From Devosia sp. LC5 (GTDB lineage: Bacteria; Pseudomonadota; Alphaproteobacteria; Rhizobiales; Devosiaceae), in the NCBI RefSeq assembly GCF_000735585.1, contig NZ_JNNO01000015.1, positions 18,358 through 82,357 on the forward strand: a stretch of DNA of 64,000 nt, written 5' to 3'. Position numbers and translations under genes: made by a program. Below are positions 45,311 through 54,350 of this stretch, one piece after another; position 1 is the stretch's first letter, and each line of letters opens with the position of its first letter. The notes under the pieces were generated by a model. It did no database searches. It was not told the origin of the DNA and worked only from the letters and a program-made list of their open reading frames with translations.

Positions 45311-46233
45311 CGCGCACCACCCAGCACGGCCATGCTGAACGGATCGGCCGGCGCCAAGATCAGCGACAGCCCGAAGCGGATCGCAACGGCCAGCACCAAT
45401 ATGGCCAACAGCCCCCGCAATTGCTCGCCGCGCAAATGCTTGCCGGCCGACGCACCAAACTGCGCCCCCGCCGTGCCGCCCACCATCAGGCAAAAAGCCA
45501 GCATGATATCAACGCTTTGGCTTTGCACCGCATGCAGGATCGTGGTCGCCGCCATCATGGCCACCACCTGTGCCAGCGATGTGCCGATCACCACATTACC
45601 CGGCACCCGCAGCAGATATACCAGCGCCGGCACCATGATGAAGCCGCCGCCAATACCCAGGAGCGAGCCGACAAAGCCAATGAACAATCCGATAATCAGC
45701 ACCGGCAAGACACTGATATAGAGCCGGCTTTTCTTGAACCGCACCCGCATTGGCAGGCGATGCATCCAATTGTGCTGGTTAGGCAGCCGCTCGCGCACCA
45801 CCACGCCACGGCGCTGCTTGATGATGGCACGGATCGCCTCGTTGAGCATCAGTGTGCCCACAAAGCCCAGCAAAACCAGGAAACCGACCGAAATGACAAG
45901 GTCGAGTTGCCCGGCATCGCGCAAGATCGCAAAGGCCGCGACACCCCCGAACGCGCCCAGAATGCCCGACAGCACAAGATACAACGCCAGATGCAGGTCG
46001 ATCCCGCCGCGCCGGTAGTGGCTAAGCGCCCCCGAGGTGGAGGCCGCAACCACCTGGCCGGTGACTGAAGCCACCGCAACCGGCGCGGGAACGCCGGAGA
46101 AAATCAGCAGCGGCGTCAGCAGAAACCCGCCGCCCACGCCGAACAAACCCGACAGGAATCCGACTGCCCCCCCGATCCCTATAAGGAAAAAGAGGTTCAT
46201 CGATAGCTCGGCGATCGGCAGATAGACCTGCAA
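45307..46233 (-). CDS. TauE/SafE family anion exporter
   Basis: A 308-residue inner-membrane protein with about eight hydrophobic segments in two similar halves, each with a glycine-rich motif: GLFGVGGGFLLTPLL and SLLGIGGGFIMVPAL. The family exports sulfite or organosulfur anions. The TTG at 46233 is kept because the product MQVYLPIAELSMNLFF matches the conserved N-terminus of relatives. The TIGR02186 partner gene overlaps its 3' end. Confidence 0.9.
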   Translation of the reverse strand: MQVYLPIAELSMNLFFLIGIGGAVGFLSGLFGVGGGFLLTPLLIFSGVPAPVAVASVTGQVVAASTSGALSHYRRGGIDLHLALYLVLSGILGAFGGVAAFAILRDAGQLDLVISVGFLVLLGFVGTLMLNEAIRAIIKQRRGVVVRERLPNQHNWMHRLPMRVRFKKSRLYISVLPVLIIGLFIGFVGSLLGIGGGFIMVPALVYLLRVPGNVVIGTSLAQVVAMMAATTILHAVQSQSVDIMLAFCLMVGGTAGAQFGASAGKHLRGEQLRGLLAILVLAVAIRFGLSLILAPADPFSMAVLGGAR

Positions 46234-46368
46234 GACCGTGGGTTCCGTTCAATAGACTTGTGGCCCGCACCCCCTTTTGAGTGCAGGCCACGACAACAAT
46301 ATGTCCGCTCGGGTTAGCAGTGCCTAAACCTTGGCAAGAAAAGAACACGCCGGCAGATTTTTTTGGGT

Positions 46369-49300
46369 CTAGACCGGCTGGCTGCCTAACACTGCCAGCA
46401 AACGAGGATTGATTTTGCCGCTCGGGGCCATGCCGGTGCCGCTCTCGAACGCCTTGATGGCTTCGGCGGTCTTGGGGCCCGCCAGGCCATCGGGCGTGCC
46501 GACATCGAAGCCCAGCTTGGCCAGCGCCTGCTGCACCTTGGACACTACATCCTTGGTGCCGATGGCCTGGCCGGGGTCGAAATCCTTGGCCCAGGTGCCC
46601 AGCGGCGCAAAATTGGCGGCCAGGTCGATCGGCTCCGCCGCCCAGCCCGTTAGCTCGGTGCCCAGGCGCTTGATCGCGTCGGCGGTCAGCGATTTGGCGA
46701 TGTCGTCGCGTGCCTTGCCGGCATCGGCATCCCCGCCGCGCGCTGCCAGCGAAAACCATTTGTAGGATTGCTCGAAATCCTGGTCGACGCCCAGCCCCCG
46801 GGCATAGAGCATGCCCAGGTTGAACTGGCTGTCGGTCATGCCCAGCTTCGCAGCCTTGGTGAACCACTCGGCCGCCGTCTCGAATTCCTGGTCGCCCAAT
46901 TGTCCGCTGGCATAAAGCGCGGCCAGATTGTGCATGGCCATGCGATTGCCCGCTTCGGCGCCGCGCTGGTACCAGAGCTTGGCGACTTCGATATCCTTTT
47001 CGACGCCCGTGCCGGCCTCGTAGAGATTGCCCAGCCGGTATTGCGCGGGAACGAAGCCCTGCGCCGCCGAGCGCTCATACCATTTGGCCGCTTCGGCATA
47101 GTCCTGCTCGACCGCGCGGCCCTCGGTATAGATCGCGCCGATCTCGAATTGTGCCCGCGCATCGCCATCCGCGGCTGCCTGCCGCAATTCGATGGGACCG
47201 ATCGTCTCGGGTGGCAGCTCAAAGCTCTCCGGTGCCATCTCGGCGATATCGGGAATGCGGTCGGCACCGGCAGCCGACGGCGCGCCTTCCGGCACGATCG
47301 CGGCCTCATCGACCACTGGCAAAGTCAGCTCCGCCGGGATCGGCGCGGCAGCAGGCTTGCTGAAGCTCATCGGCGTGCCCGAATTGATCGAGCCCACCTG
47401 GGTAGTGTCGATCATGTCGATCACCCGCGGCGTTGCCGTCGAGACATCGCCCACCGGCTGGTCCGCCGTCGGGGTCGGGTCGATCATCGTGCTTTCGACT
47501 GGCGGCGGCGCTGGCGTGGCACGAGCGGCGTTCATGCGCTGCATGACCAGGTTCAGCGCCAGCATCGATACGGCCGCCAGTGTCGCCGCCAGCAGCAGCG
47601 GGCGGCGATTGCGGGTCAGGAAACTCTGGCGCGGCGCAATATCTTCGCCGGGCAGGCCGGTATCGGACAGCAGCGGCGCGGCCTCGGCCTTTTTGGCCTT
47701 CTTTTCTTTCACCGGCTTGGCCGGCCTCTCTGCCTTTTCGGCAGGCGCTGTCGTGGCTTGCTCGGGATTTGCCGCCGGCTTGACCCGGGCCAGGGCGCGG
47801 CCGATCAGCGAATTGGTCGATGGTGCTCCCCCGGATGCTTCCTGCCGGGCAAGCTGGGCACGGCGGGCGGCGGCAACGAATGTGCTGGTGTTGCTCTGGG
47901 CGACCGGGGCTTCCACGCTTGGGGAAGGGGCCTCGACCGGCTCGGCGACAAAGGGGTCCGTGCTGGTGCTGGTGGCAAAGCTCGATTGCGGCTGCGGCGG
48001 GCGTTCCACCTTATCCGGATCGAACATCGGCCACGGCATGATGGGCACTTCGGACGCCAGCGGCTCGGGCACAACACGGCCACTGACTTTGGCCTCGAGC
48101 GCAGTGCGCACCGGCCCGGCATTGGCAAAGCCGGGATCGGTCAGCGGCGCGTCCACCGACGGATTGGCCGGCATGATATCGGCATCCTTGGCGGGCTTGA
48201 TGGCGGCCAGCGCGGCCTTGACTTCACTCAGGCTGTCGCCGCCCACCGGCTTGAGATCGGCCCGGAACGCAGCCAGGGGCCGCGTGTCCCGGCGATTGGC
48301 CAGCGCCGCTTCCAGCCGGGTCAGCCGCTCGGCCGTGTCCTTGCCCGCCGTGTTGAACAGGGCCGCCATCCGCTCTTCGAGTGCCGACATGTTCTGGGGA
48401 TCGATCCCGCCTACGGCGCCAGCCGGCGCCGCCTTGGCGGCGCGTTCGGCGATCATGTCGGCCAGCTTGTCGTAATCGGGCGCCTTGCTGGCGCTTTTGA
48501 GCAGGCCGGTAATCTGGCTCTCAACGCTCTTGAGACTATCGGCGCCGAACATGGCCACCGGCGCGGGCGCCTTGCGGGTCATCGCGTCGCTGGTGCGCTC
48601 GGCCACCATGGTAGCAAGCGCTTCGAACCCGGAAATATCCTGCTGCTGGCTATAGAGCTTGGCCAGGCCATCGAGTTGGGCGCCGGTTTCGTCCATGCGC
48701 TGCATCAATAGCTTGAGCTGGTCCTCGACCTGACCCTCGTCGGCCCGCTTGGTCAGCGCCTCGATCTGGGTCTCGATCCTGGCAAAGCGCGGCTCCATGC
48801 CGGCCAAGACCGCGTCGCGCAGCGCCGCAATATCCTTCTTGAGCCCGGCGACATCGCCATTGGCCGTTTTGAGCCCGCCGATCTGGCTGGCCAGTGCGTC
48901 GACCTTGCCCACCAGCAGTTCGGGTTGCCCGCTGCCGGCCTGCATGGCCTGGGTAAACCCGGCCATTTCCGCGGTCAGTTTTTCGAAATCGCTCGACGAC
49001 AGGGCGACATTCTTTTCGATCGCATCGATCCGGTCATAGACATTGCGCACGCTTTTTTCGATCGCATGCATGGCGGGCGCCAAGGCACCGGCGCCGTCTA
49101 TCAATTCGCTCGCCGCGCGATCCTCGCGGATGACTTCGCGCTCCATCTGCTGGGCCTGCAGTTCGGCCAGCTTGGCCACGGTGCCCGAAACATCGTCCAG
49201 CCGCTTGTTGATCGTGCTGAGATCGACCCGCGGGGCTTCCTCGATCATGGCGCCCAGCGCCGCAATCTGCACTTCAAGCCGCTTGACCTGGCCCGTCTCC

Positions 49301-49848
49301 CCCACCGCACCCGCCAGCAATTCCACCACATGGGCCAATTGCTCGACCTGGCTGGCCACTTCGCGCACGTCGCCATCGGCGGCGCGCTGGGTGTGCAATT
49401 CATCTTCGAGCCGTTCCAGCCGCCCCGAAAGCCCGCCCACCAGGGCACTCAATTCACGGAATTCAGGCATGTCCGCCGGGCGCCGTCCCAAGGCCGCCGC
49501 CGTCCCCGACATCTGCCGGCCACGGATTTCGGCAATGGCCGAACTCAGCGGATCACGATCGTCCTCCGGCTCCATGCCGCGGTCGCTGAAACGGTCCACC
49601 GCGCGCTTGACGGTGCGCAAAGCCTCCTGACGCCGCATCGTGGGCTCGGGGCGTTCCACCTGGTCGCGTAGATTGCGCACCCGCTGGCTCAATCCGCTCA
49701 GGGCCGGGTCGACCCGCTCGGTTTGGGCGTAGCGCCCCTCTACCTGGTCCAGCAGCGCCACCAATTCGCCACGCAGCGCCTGCCAATCGCCCGCACGGGG
49801 CTCATTGTCAGGGTCGTTGATGTCCGAAGTCTGGTAAGCGCGGGCCAT
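46369..49848 (-). CDS. PodJ-like polar organiser with Sel1 repeats and peptidoglycan-binding domain
   Basis: A 1159-residue protein with PodJ architecture. The cytoplasmic part (1 to ~745) is rich in coiled coil (e.g. KRLEVQIAALGAMIEE) and then Pro/Ala-rich linker. One membrane segment lies at ~749-769 (PLLLAATLAAVSMLALNLVM). Periplasmic Sel1-like repeats span ~885-1040 (YAEAAKWYERSAAQGFVPAQ). A C-terminal peptidoglycan-binding domain ends the protein (VQQALAKLGFDVGTPDGLAG). In Caulobacter and rhizobia such proteins mark one pole and recruit signalling proteins. Budding or polar growth roles here are inferred. Confidence 0.88.
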   Translation of the reverse strand: MARAYQTSDINDPDNEPRAGDWQALRGELVALLDQVEGRYAQTERVDPALSGLSQRVRNLRDQVERPEPTMRRQEALRTVKRAVDRFSDRGMEPEDDRDPLSSAIAEIRGRQMSGTAAALGRRPADMPEFRELSALVGGLSGRLERLEDELHTQRAADGDVREVASQVEQLAHVVELLAGAVGETGQVKRLEVQIAALGAMIEEAPRVDLSTINKRLDDVSGTVAKLAELQAQQMEREVIREDRAASELIDGAGALAPAMHAIEKSVRNVYDRIDAIEKNVALSSSDFEKLTAEMAGFTQAMQAGSGQPELLVGKVDALASQIGGLKTANGDVAGLKKDIAALRDAVLAGMEPRFARIETQIEALTKRADEGQVEDQLKLLMQRMDETGAQLDGLAKLYSQQQDISGFEALATMVAERTSDAMTRKAPAPVAMFGADSLKSVESQITGLLKSASKAPDYDKLADMIAERAAKAAPAGAVGGIDPQNMSALEERMAALFNTAGKDTAERLTRLEAALANRRDTRPLAAFRADLKPVGGDSLSEVKAALAAIKPAKDADIMPANPSVDAPLTDPGFANAGPVRTALEAKVSGRVVPEPLASEVPIMPWPMFDPDKVERPPQPQSSFATSTSTDPFVAEPVEAPSPSVEAPVAQSNTSTFVAAARRAQLARQEASGGAPSTNSLIGRALARVKPAANPEQATTAPAEKAERPAKPVKEKKAKKAEAAPLLSDTGLPGEDIAPRQSFLTRNRRPLLLAATLAAVSMLALNLVMQRMNAARATPAPPPVESTMIDPTPTADQPVGDVSTATPRVIDMIDTTQVGSINSGTPMSFSKPAAAPIPAELTLPVVDEAAIVPEGAPSAAGADRIPDIAEMAPESFELPPETIGPIELRQAAADGDARAQFEIGAIYTEGRAVEQDYAEAAKWYERSAAQGFVPAQYRLGNLYEAGTGVEKDIEVAKLWYQRGAEAGNRMAMHNLAALYASGQLGDQEFETAAEWFTKAAKLGMTDSQFNLGMLYARGLGVDQDFEQSYKWFSLAARGGDADAGKARDDIAKSLTADAIKRLGTELTGWAAEPIDLAANFAPLGTWAKDFDPGQAIGTKDVVSKVQQALAKLGFDVGTPDGLAGPKTAEAIKAFESGTGMAPSGKINPRLLAVLGSQPV

Positions 49849-50054
49849 GGTCAGTCCCTGTCATGAATCGACGTGCCCCTCGCGATTCAACACGAAGGTA
49901 TGACGGTCACTCTTGGGAAAACATGGTAAAGAACCCGTTAAGCATTGCTGCAATATGCAAGACCATCAAGCGATTTGCGCCGATTTTTAGGGCTGTTGCC
50001 TATCCGAATCCGCAGTATTGCTGACTTGGGATTGCCACGGAGAGAGCCCGGCAC

Positions 50055-50726
50055 ATGACTCGTCGCCGCATCATCATTGTCGATGACCATCCTTTGTTTC
50101 GCGCAGCCTTGCGGCAAACCCTGGCCGGGGGCGATGCGACGGTCAGCGTGGAAGAGGCCGGCGACCTCAGCGGCCTGAGCGCCTCGCTTGAGACCGATCG
50201 CGATTGCGACCTGGTCCTGCTCGATCTCAACATGCCCGGCGTACGCGGCTTTTCCGGCCTTCTGCTGCTGCGCGCGCAATATCCCGACATTCCGGTGATG
50301 ATCATCTCGGCGGTCGAGGATGGCACTGTGGTGCGCCGCGCCTTCGAGCTGGGTGCCGCCGGCTACCTGCACAAATCGGTCGGCCCCACCGAAATCCGGC
50401 GCGCCATCGAAACCGTGCTGTCCGGCGAGGTCTTTGTGCCCGATGGCATGACATTGGGCGGCGAGGACAGCCAGACCGCGCTGATGCGGCGTCTCTCCAC
50501 CCTGACCCCCCAGCAGGTGCGCGTTCTGATGATGCTCAGCGATGGGTTGATGAACAAGCAGATCGCCTACGAACTCACCATTTCCGAGGCGACCGTCAAG
50601 GCGCACGTCTCCGCCATCCTGCAAAAGCTCGACGTCGATAGCCGCACCCAGGCCGTCATCGCCGCCGCCCGCATCGAGGAAGGCCAGTTCGAGGCGCTGT
50701 TTTCGACTGGTGGCGAGAAGGCCTAG
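50055..50726 (+). CDS. LuxR-family (NarL-type) response regulator
   Basis: A 223-residue two-component regulator. The receiver (~5-120) has the acidic pair Asp10-Asp11, phosphoacceptor Asp57 in LVLLDLNMPG and Lys107. The LuxR helix-turn-helix follows (LMNKQIAYELTISEATVKAH). It converges on the hybrid histidine kinase at 50841-52463, its likely partner. Targets are unknown. Confidence 0.93.
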   Translation: MTRRRIIIVDDHPLFRAALRQTLAGGDATVSVEEAGDLSGLSASLETDRDCDLVLLDLNMPGVRGFSGLLLLRAQYPDIPVMIISAVEDGTVVRRAFELGAAGYLHKSVGPTEIRRAIETVLSGEVFVPDGMTLGGEDSQTALMRRLSTLTPQQVRVLMMLSDGLMNKQIAYELTISEATVKAHVSAILQKLDVDSRTQAVIAAARIEEGQFEALFSTGGEKA

Positions 50727-50737
50727 TTACGTTTGAA

Positions 50738-50828
50738 GACCTCATGGTGAGCTTGTCGAACCACGAGGTCGGGCGAGTGGAGGTCTGTGTGCCACGACCT
50801 CGTCCTTCGACAAGCTCAGGATGAGGTC
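50738..50828. repeat. 91-bp composite palindromic repeat, copy C
   Basis: GACCTCATGGTGAGCTTGTC begins and CAGGATGAGGTC ends a two-hairpin element that is the inverted near-identical copy of 19743-19833. It lies exactly between the convergent response regulator and kinase genes. Confidence 0.88.
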
Positions 50829-50840
50829 TACTGTAGCCTT

Positions 50841-52463
50841 TCAAACCGCCCGCTTGGCCGCCCGCCCGCTCTGATTGGCCAGCCCGCTGATTGCGGCCCG
50901 CAACGCCGCTGGCTTGACCGGCTTGGTCACCACCGCGATGCCGCGATCTTCGGCCAGTGCGCGCACCGCCGGGCTGCGATCGGCGGTCACCAATGCTGCC
51001 GGCAGATGCCCGCCCAGATTATGCCGCAGCCATTCGATGGCATCGAGCCCCGAGGTTTGCTCGAGGTGATAATCCATCAGCACCATATCGGGATACCAGC
51101 CTTCGAGAAGCCGCTCGCGGTCGATCTGCTTGAGCGAAAGTGCCGTGCGCACATCGCATCCCCAATGGGTCAGCAGTCCCTCCATGGCCTCCAGGATCGC
51201 CCGCTCATTGTCGACGCACAGCACCTTGACGTCGAGCACGCCCACATTGGCCTCGCTGGGCTCAATTCCGCTCTCGATACTGGCCTGGGTCGAGCGCGAC
51301 GCCGGCAGGAACAGCGAAAAGCGCGAGCCCCGGCCCTCCTGGCTGTCCAATTCCAGCGTCAGCCCCAGTGTCGCCACCAGGCGCTGCACGATGGACAGCC
51401 CCAGCCCTAGCCCCTGCGCCATGCGGGCGCCCCGATCGAGCCGCGAAAATTCGGCAAATACCAGCTTGTGCTGATCCTTGTTGAAGCCGATGCCGGTATC
51501 GATCACATCGATCCTGATGCGATTGCCGCGGCGCCGCGCGCCCACCAGCACCTTGCCGCCACTGGGGGTGTATTTGATGGCATTGGACACCAGGTTCTGC
51601 ACGATGCGCCCCACCAGCATGCGGTCGGCCAGCACCACGGCCTGGGTGTTGACGATGCGCAGCGAAATCGCCCGCCCCCGCGCCATGGGCGCGAATTCCA
51701 CCTCGATGCGCTTGAGCAAGTCGCGCGCGCTCACCGCAGTGGGCGCCGGCCGCACTGCGCCGCTATCGATGCGCGAAATATCGAGCAGCGCCGACATGAT
51801 GTCTTCCACCGCGGTCAGCGAGGCCTCGATGGAATTGGCCAATTCGGCAAAAGCGGTCGATTTGGCCTGTTCGATCAGCGTCGAGGTATAGAGCCGCGCC
51901 GCATTGAGCGGCTGCAGCAGGTCGTGGCTGGCCGCCGCAAGAAACCGCGTCTTGTCATGGTTGGCGGCATCCGCCTTGGCCCGCGCATTTTCAAGCTCGG
52001 TATTGACCCGGGTCAGCGCCGCCGTGCGCTCTTCCACGCGCCCTTCCAGTGACTGGTTCATCCGCTCCAGTTCGCGTTCGGCCCGCACCCGGGCGGTGAC
52101 GTCGGAAAAGCTGATGACCAATCCGCCATCAGGCAGGCGCGAGGAATGAAATTCCAGCGTCTGGCCGCCATTGCCCAGCCGTTGGGTCACCGTCGAGGGC
52201 AGGGCGGTCAGCAGGTTGATGCGCTCGATGGCCAGCCGCGCCGCATCGCCTCGTCCCAGATCCCCGCGATCCCCCAGATAGAGCGCAATATCGAATAACG
52301 GCGTGCCAGGCCGGATCAACGCCTCGGGCAGCGCCAACAGCGTGTTGTAGCGCTTGTTGGAAGTGATCAGCCGCAGCCCGCTATCGAACACGGCCACCCC
52401 TTGCGGGATGTGATCCATCGCCTGGGCCAGGTTTGCTGGCATGGTGTCGCGCTGGCTCGGCAT
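50841..52463 (-). CDS. Hybrid sensor histidine kinase (PAS, kinase, receiver)
   Basis: A 540-residue cytoplasmic kinase without membrane segments. An N-terminal PAS-type domain (~10-125, HIPQGVAVFDSGLRLITSN) is followed by a coiled coil. The HisKA box has His180 in AAASHDLLQPLNAARLY, then HATPase_c (VQNLVSNAIKYTPSGG, IDTGIGF, GLGLGLSIVQRL). A C-terminal receiver has Asp464 in VLMDYHLEQ. The plan resembles NahK-type hybrid kinases. It faces the NarL-type regulator gene; phosphotransfer between them is inferred. Confidence 0.92.
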   Translation of the reverse strand: MPSQRDTMPANLAQAMDHIPQGVAVFDSGLRLITSNKRYNTLLALPEALIRPGTPLFDIALYLGDRGDLGRGDAARLAIERINLLTALPSTVTQRLGNGGQTLEFHSSRLPDGGLVISFSDVTARVRAERELERMNQSLEGRVEERTAALTRVNTELENARAKADAANHDKTRFLAAASHDLLQPLNAARLYTSTLIEQAKSTAFAELANSIEASLTAVEDIMSALLDISRIDSGAVRPAPTAVSARDLLKRIEVEFAPMARGRAISLRIVNTQAVVLADRMLVGRIVQNLVSNAIKYTPSGGKVLVGARRRGNRIRIDVIDTGIGFNKDQHKLVFAEFSRLDRGARMAQGLGLGLSIVQRLVATLGLTLELDSQEGRGSRFSLFLPASRSTQASIESGIEPSEANVGVLDVKVLCVDNERAILEAMEGLLTHWGCDVRTALSLKQIDRERLLEGWYPDMVLMDYHLEQTSGLDAIEWLRHNLGGHLPAALVTADRSPAVRALAEDRGIAVVTKPVKPAALRAAISGLANQSGRAAKRAV

Positions 52464-52632
52464 AAAAGTCTGAACGCTCCGTTGTGGCGGCGACTATCCG
52501 CCCCTCTGCCAGGCTGCGCAAGATCGACTCTCGACCCATTGCCTTGTTGCAGTTAGTAATTAAGCCTTAGCTCGCCACGGGTGCGGCAGATGCCGATGGG
52601 AAGTGGCGGGTCAAATAACGGAGAGGGCTCTC

Positions 52633-53067
52633 ATGCTAAAGGAATTTCGTGACTTCGCCATCAAGGGCAATATGATCGACCTGGCCATCGGCGTGATCAT
52701 TGGCGCCGCGTTCGGCGCTATTGTTTCATCGCTTGTCGACGACGTCTTCATGCCGCTTATCGGCTTGATCATCGGCGGCGTTGATTTTTCCAATCTTTTC
52801 ATCGTGCTGTCTAATCCCGGCGATGTCGCTGTCCCCTCGCTCGCCGCTGCCAAGGCCGCCGGTGTCGCCACCTTGAACATCGGCCTGTTCATCAACGCGG
52901 TGGTGAAATTTACGATCATCGCCTTTGTGCTGTTCATGGTGGTCAAGGCCATCAATTCGCTCAAGCGTGAAGCTGCAAAGGAGCCGGTGGAAGCCGCCCC
53001 GGCCCCGACCAAGGAAGAAGTGCTGCTCACCGAAATCCGTGACGCGCTACGCACCAATCCACGCTGA
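52633..53067 (+). CDS. mscL: Large-conductance mechanosensitive channel MscL
   Basis: A 144-residue MscL. The N-terminus is [20 protein letters not shown], followed by TM1 [20 protein letters not shown] and TM2 [19 protein letters not shown], with a C-terminal cytoplasmic helix. It releases solutes under hypo-osmotic shock. GGAGAGG lies upstream of the ATG at 52633. The gene is monocistronic and ends at a strong terminator. Confidence 0.96.
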   Translation: MLKEFRDFAIKGNMIDLAIGVIIGAAFGAIVSSLVDDVFMPLIGLIIGGVDFSNLFIVLSNPGDVAVPSLAAAKAAGVATLNIGLFINAVVKFTIIAFVLFMVVKAINSLKREAAKEPVEAAPAPTKEEVLLTEIRDALRTNPR

Positions 53068-53076
53068 AAATATCGG

Positions 53077-53102
53077 AAGGCCGGAATCATTCCGGCCTTT
53101 TT
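53077..53102 (+). terminator. Intrinsic terminator after mscL
   Basis: AAGGCCGGAA (53077-53086) pairs with TTCCGGCCTT (53090-53099) around a TCA loop, followed by TTTTC. It begins 10 bases after the mscL stop. Confidence 0.92.
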
Positions 53103-53130
53103 CTTGCCATAGTCATAGGACGAAAGTCTG

Positions 53131-53159
53131 TTGACGCCACTACAAGAGGTAAATATACC
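53131..53159 (+). promoter_or_regulatory. Promoter upstream of the FixJ-like gene
   Basis: TTGACG (53131-53136) and TATACC (53154-53159) are 17 bases apart. AGGTA-AATA-TACCT, a small dyad at ~53147-53160, overlaps the -10 box and may be a regulator site. The gene begins 200 bases downstream, leaving a long leader. Confidence 0.55.
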
Positions 53160-53359
53160 TATATTCTAGGTAGTGACTCCTACGTGTTGTCCCGATGGGA
53201 CGGCAGGAACACCTAGTGCAAATTACCGGGGCGATTTTCACCGCACAGATTCCGTTTTGGTCTCAGGAGCCGGCGGTCGCGGATGGCGGCGCGATATTTG
53301 AATCAAGCAGGTGAATTTTTGAATTAAGCGAAACTTGCCAACTGGGCAGAGAGGGCAAA

Positions 53360-53995
53360 ATGAGCGACCAGACGTATTATCATTCGTTTCTCAACCGTGA
53401 CCGGTTGATCCATATTGTCGATGCCGATCCATCCACCTGCGAGGCGCTGAGCATCCTGTTCAGGCTTGAGGGTTTTCAGACGAGCTTTTCTCTCGATGCC
53501 AGTCATTTCCTGGCCAGCCTGGATCGCCGCCGCCCCGACGTGGTGGTGATCAATCTGCGGATCGGCGAGGAAAGCGGCTTGGCGCTGCTGCGCCGCATTA
53601 AAGCCATGCGCACCGGCACCCCAGTTTTCATGCTGTCCGACACCCCCCAGCTCGAAGCGGCCGTAACGGCCATGAAGCTGGGTGCCTCCGACGTCATCGC
53701 CAAGCCCATCGATACCGAGCATTTCCTGGGCGTCGTGCGCGATGCCCTGCGCCGGGATGTGCATCTGGGCGCCATGCAGGGTGGTCGCCGGCCCGTGGAA
53801 GTGCGTGGCTTTTCCCAGCTCACCCCGCGCGAACGCGAAGTGCTCCAGCTGATCACCAACGGCCAATCCAACAAGGAAGCCGGCCGCGAGCTGGGCATTT
53901 CCCCTCGCACCATCGAAGTGCATCGCGCCCGGGTGATGGAAAAGCTGGGCGCCCGCAACACTGCCGATCTGATGCGGATTGTGCTGACGAGCTGA
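53360..53995 (+). CDS. FixJ-like LuxR regulator with degenerate receiver
   Basis: A 211-residue protein with receiver plus LuxR DNA-binding domain (TPREREVLQLITNGQSNKEA). The receiver has an acidic pocket (Asp21, Asp23) and Lys115, but the phosphoacceptor position is Asn65 (VVVINLRIGEESG) instead of Asp. It is therefore probably a pseudo-receiver, regulated by something other than phosphorylation, or constitutively dimer-competent. No kinase gene is adjacent. Function is unknown. Confidence 0.88.
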   Translation: MSDQTYYHSFLNRDRLIHIVDADPSTCEALSILFRLEGFQTSFSLDASHFLASLDRRRPDVVVINLRIGEESGLALLRRIKAMRTGTPVFMLSDTPQLEAAVTAMKLGASDVIAKPIDTEHFLGVVRDALRRDVHLGAMQGGRRPVEVRGFSQLTPREREVLQLITNGQSNKEAGRELGISPRTIEVHRARVMEKLGARNTADLMRIVLTS

Positions 53996-54000
53996 GGGGC

Positions 54001-54350
54001 CGTGGCTCTTATCCCTGCAAAAGAAGGCTAGGAGGGTGTCGGGATACGTTGTCCCAACGGTCATTCCGGCGTCCCATGTCGCCCCATCCCACAATGTCAT
54101 TCCCGCGAAAGCGGGAACCTCTGTTTCCTTTCTTGACGCAGCAAAACGGAGGTTCCCGCTTTCGCGGGATGGCCCCTGAGGAGAGGGACGCCAGTGTGGG
54201 CGGCAAGATTGTAGGCCTTCTCAGCAGACCTCATGGTGAGCTTGTCGAACTACGAGGTCGTGGCACCCAAGCTGCAAACAACCTACCAAACAAAAATCCC
54301 CGAGACACGCCCGGGGATATTCAAATCATCATCCACTGCCGCCGCAGAAA
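54001..54350. repeat. Convergent intergenic region with palindromic repeats
   Basis: No gene is supportable here. A 21-bp perfect inverted repeat, TCCCGCGAAAGCGGGAACCT plus C at 54101-54121 and its complement at 54149-54169, can extend to about 30 bp with one mismatch. A half copy (D) of the GACCTCATGGTGAGC family lies at 54227-54262. A CCCGGGG-type short dyad lies near 54300. The region separates the FixJ-like gene and convergent hemA. Confidence 0.85.

Noticed and set aside
46768..48711. Plus-strand open frame (647 codons) opposite the PodJ-like gene
   Set aside because: Arg/Gly/His-rich product typical of antisense frames in high-GC DNA; the opposite strand encodes a coherent multidomain protein.
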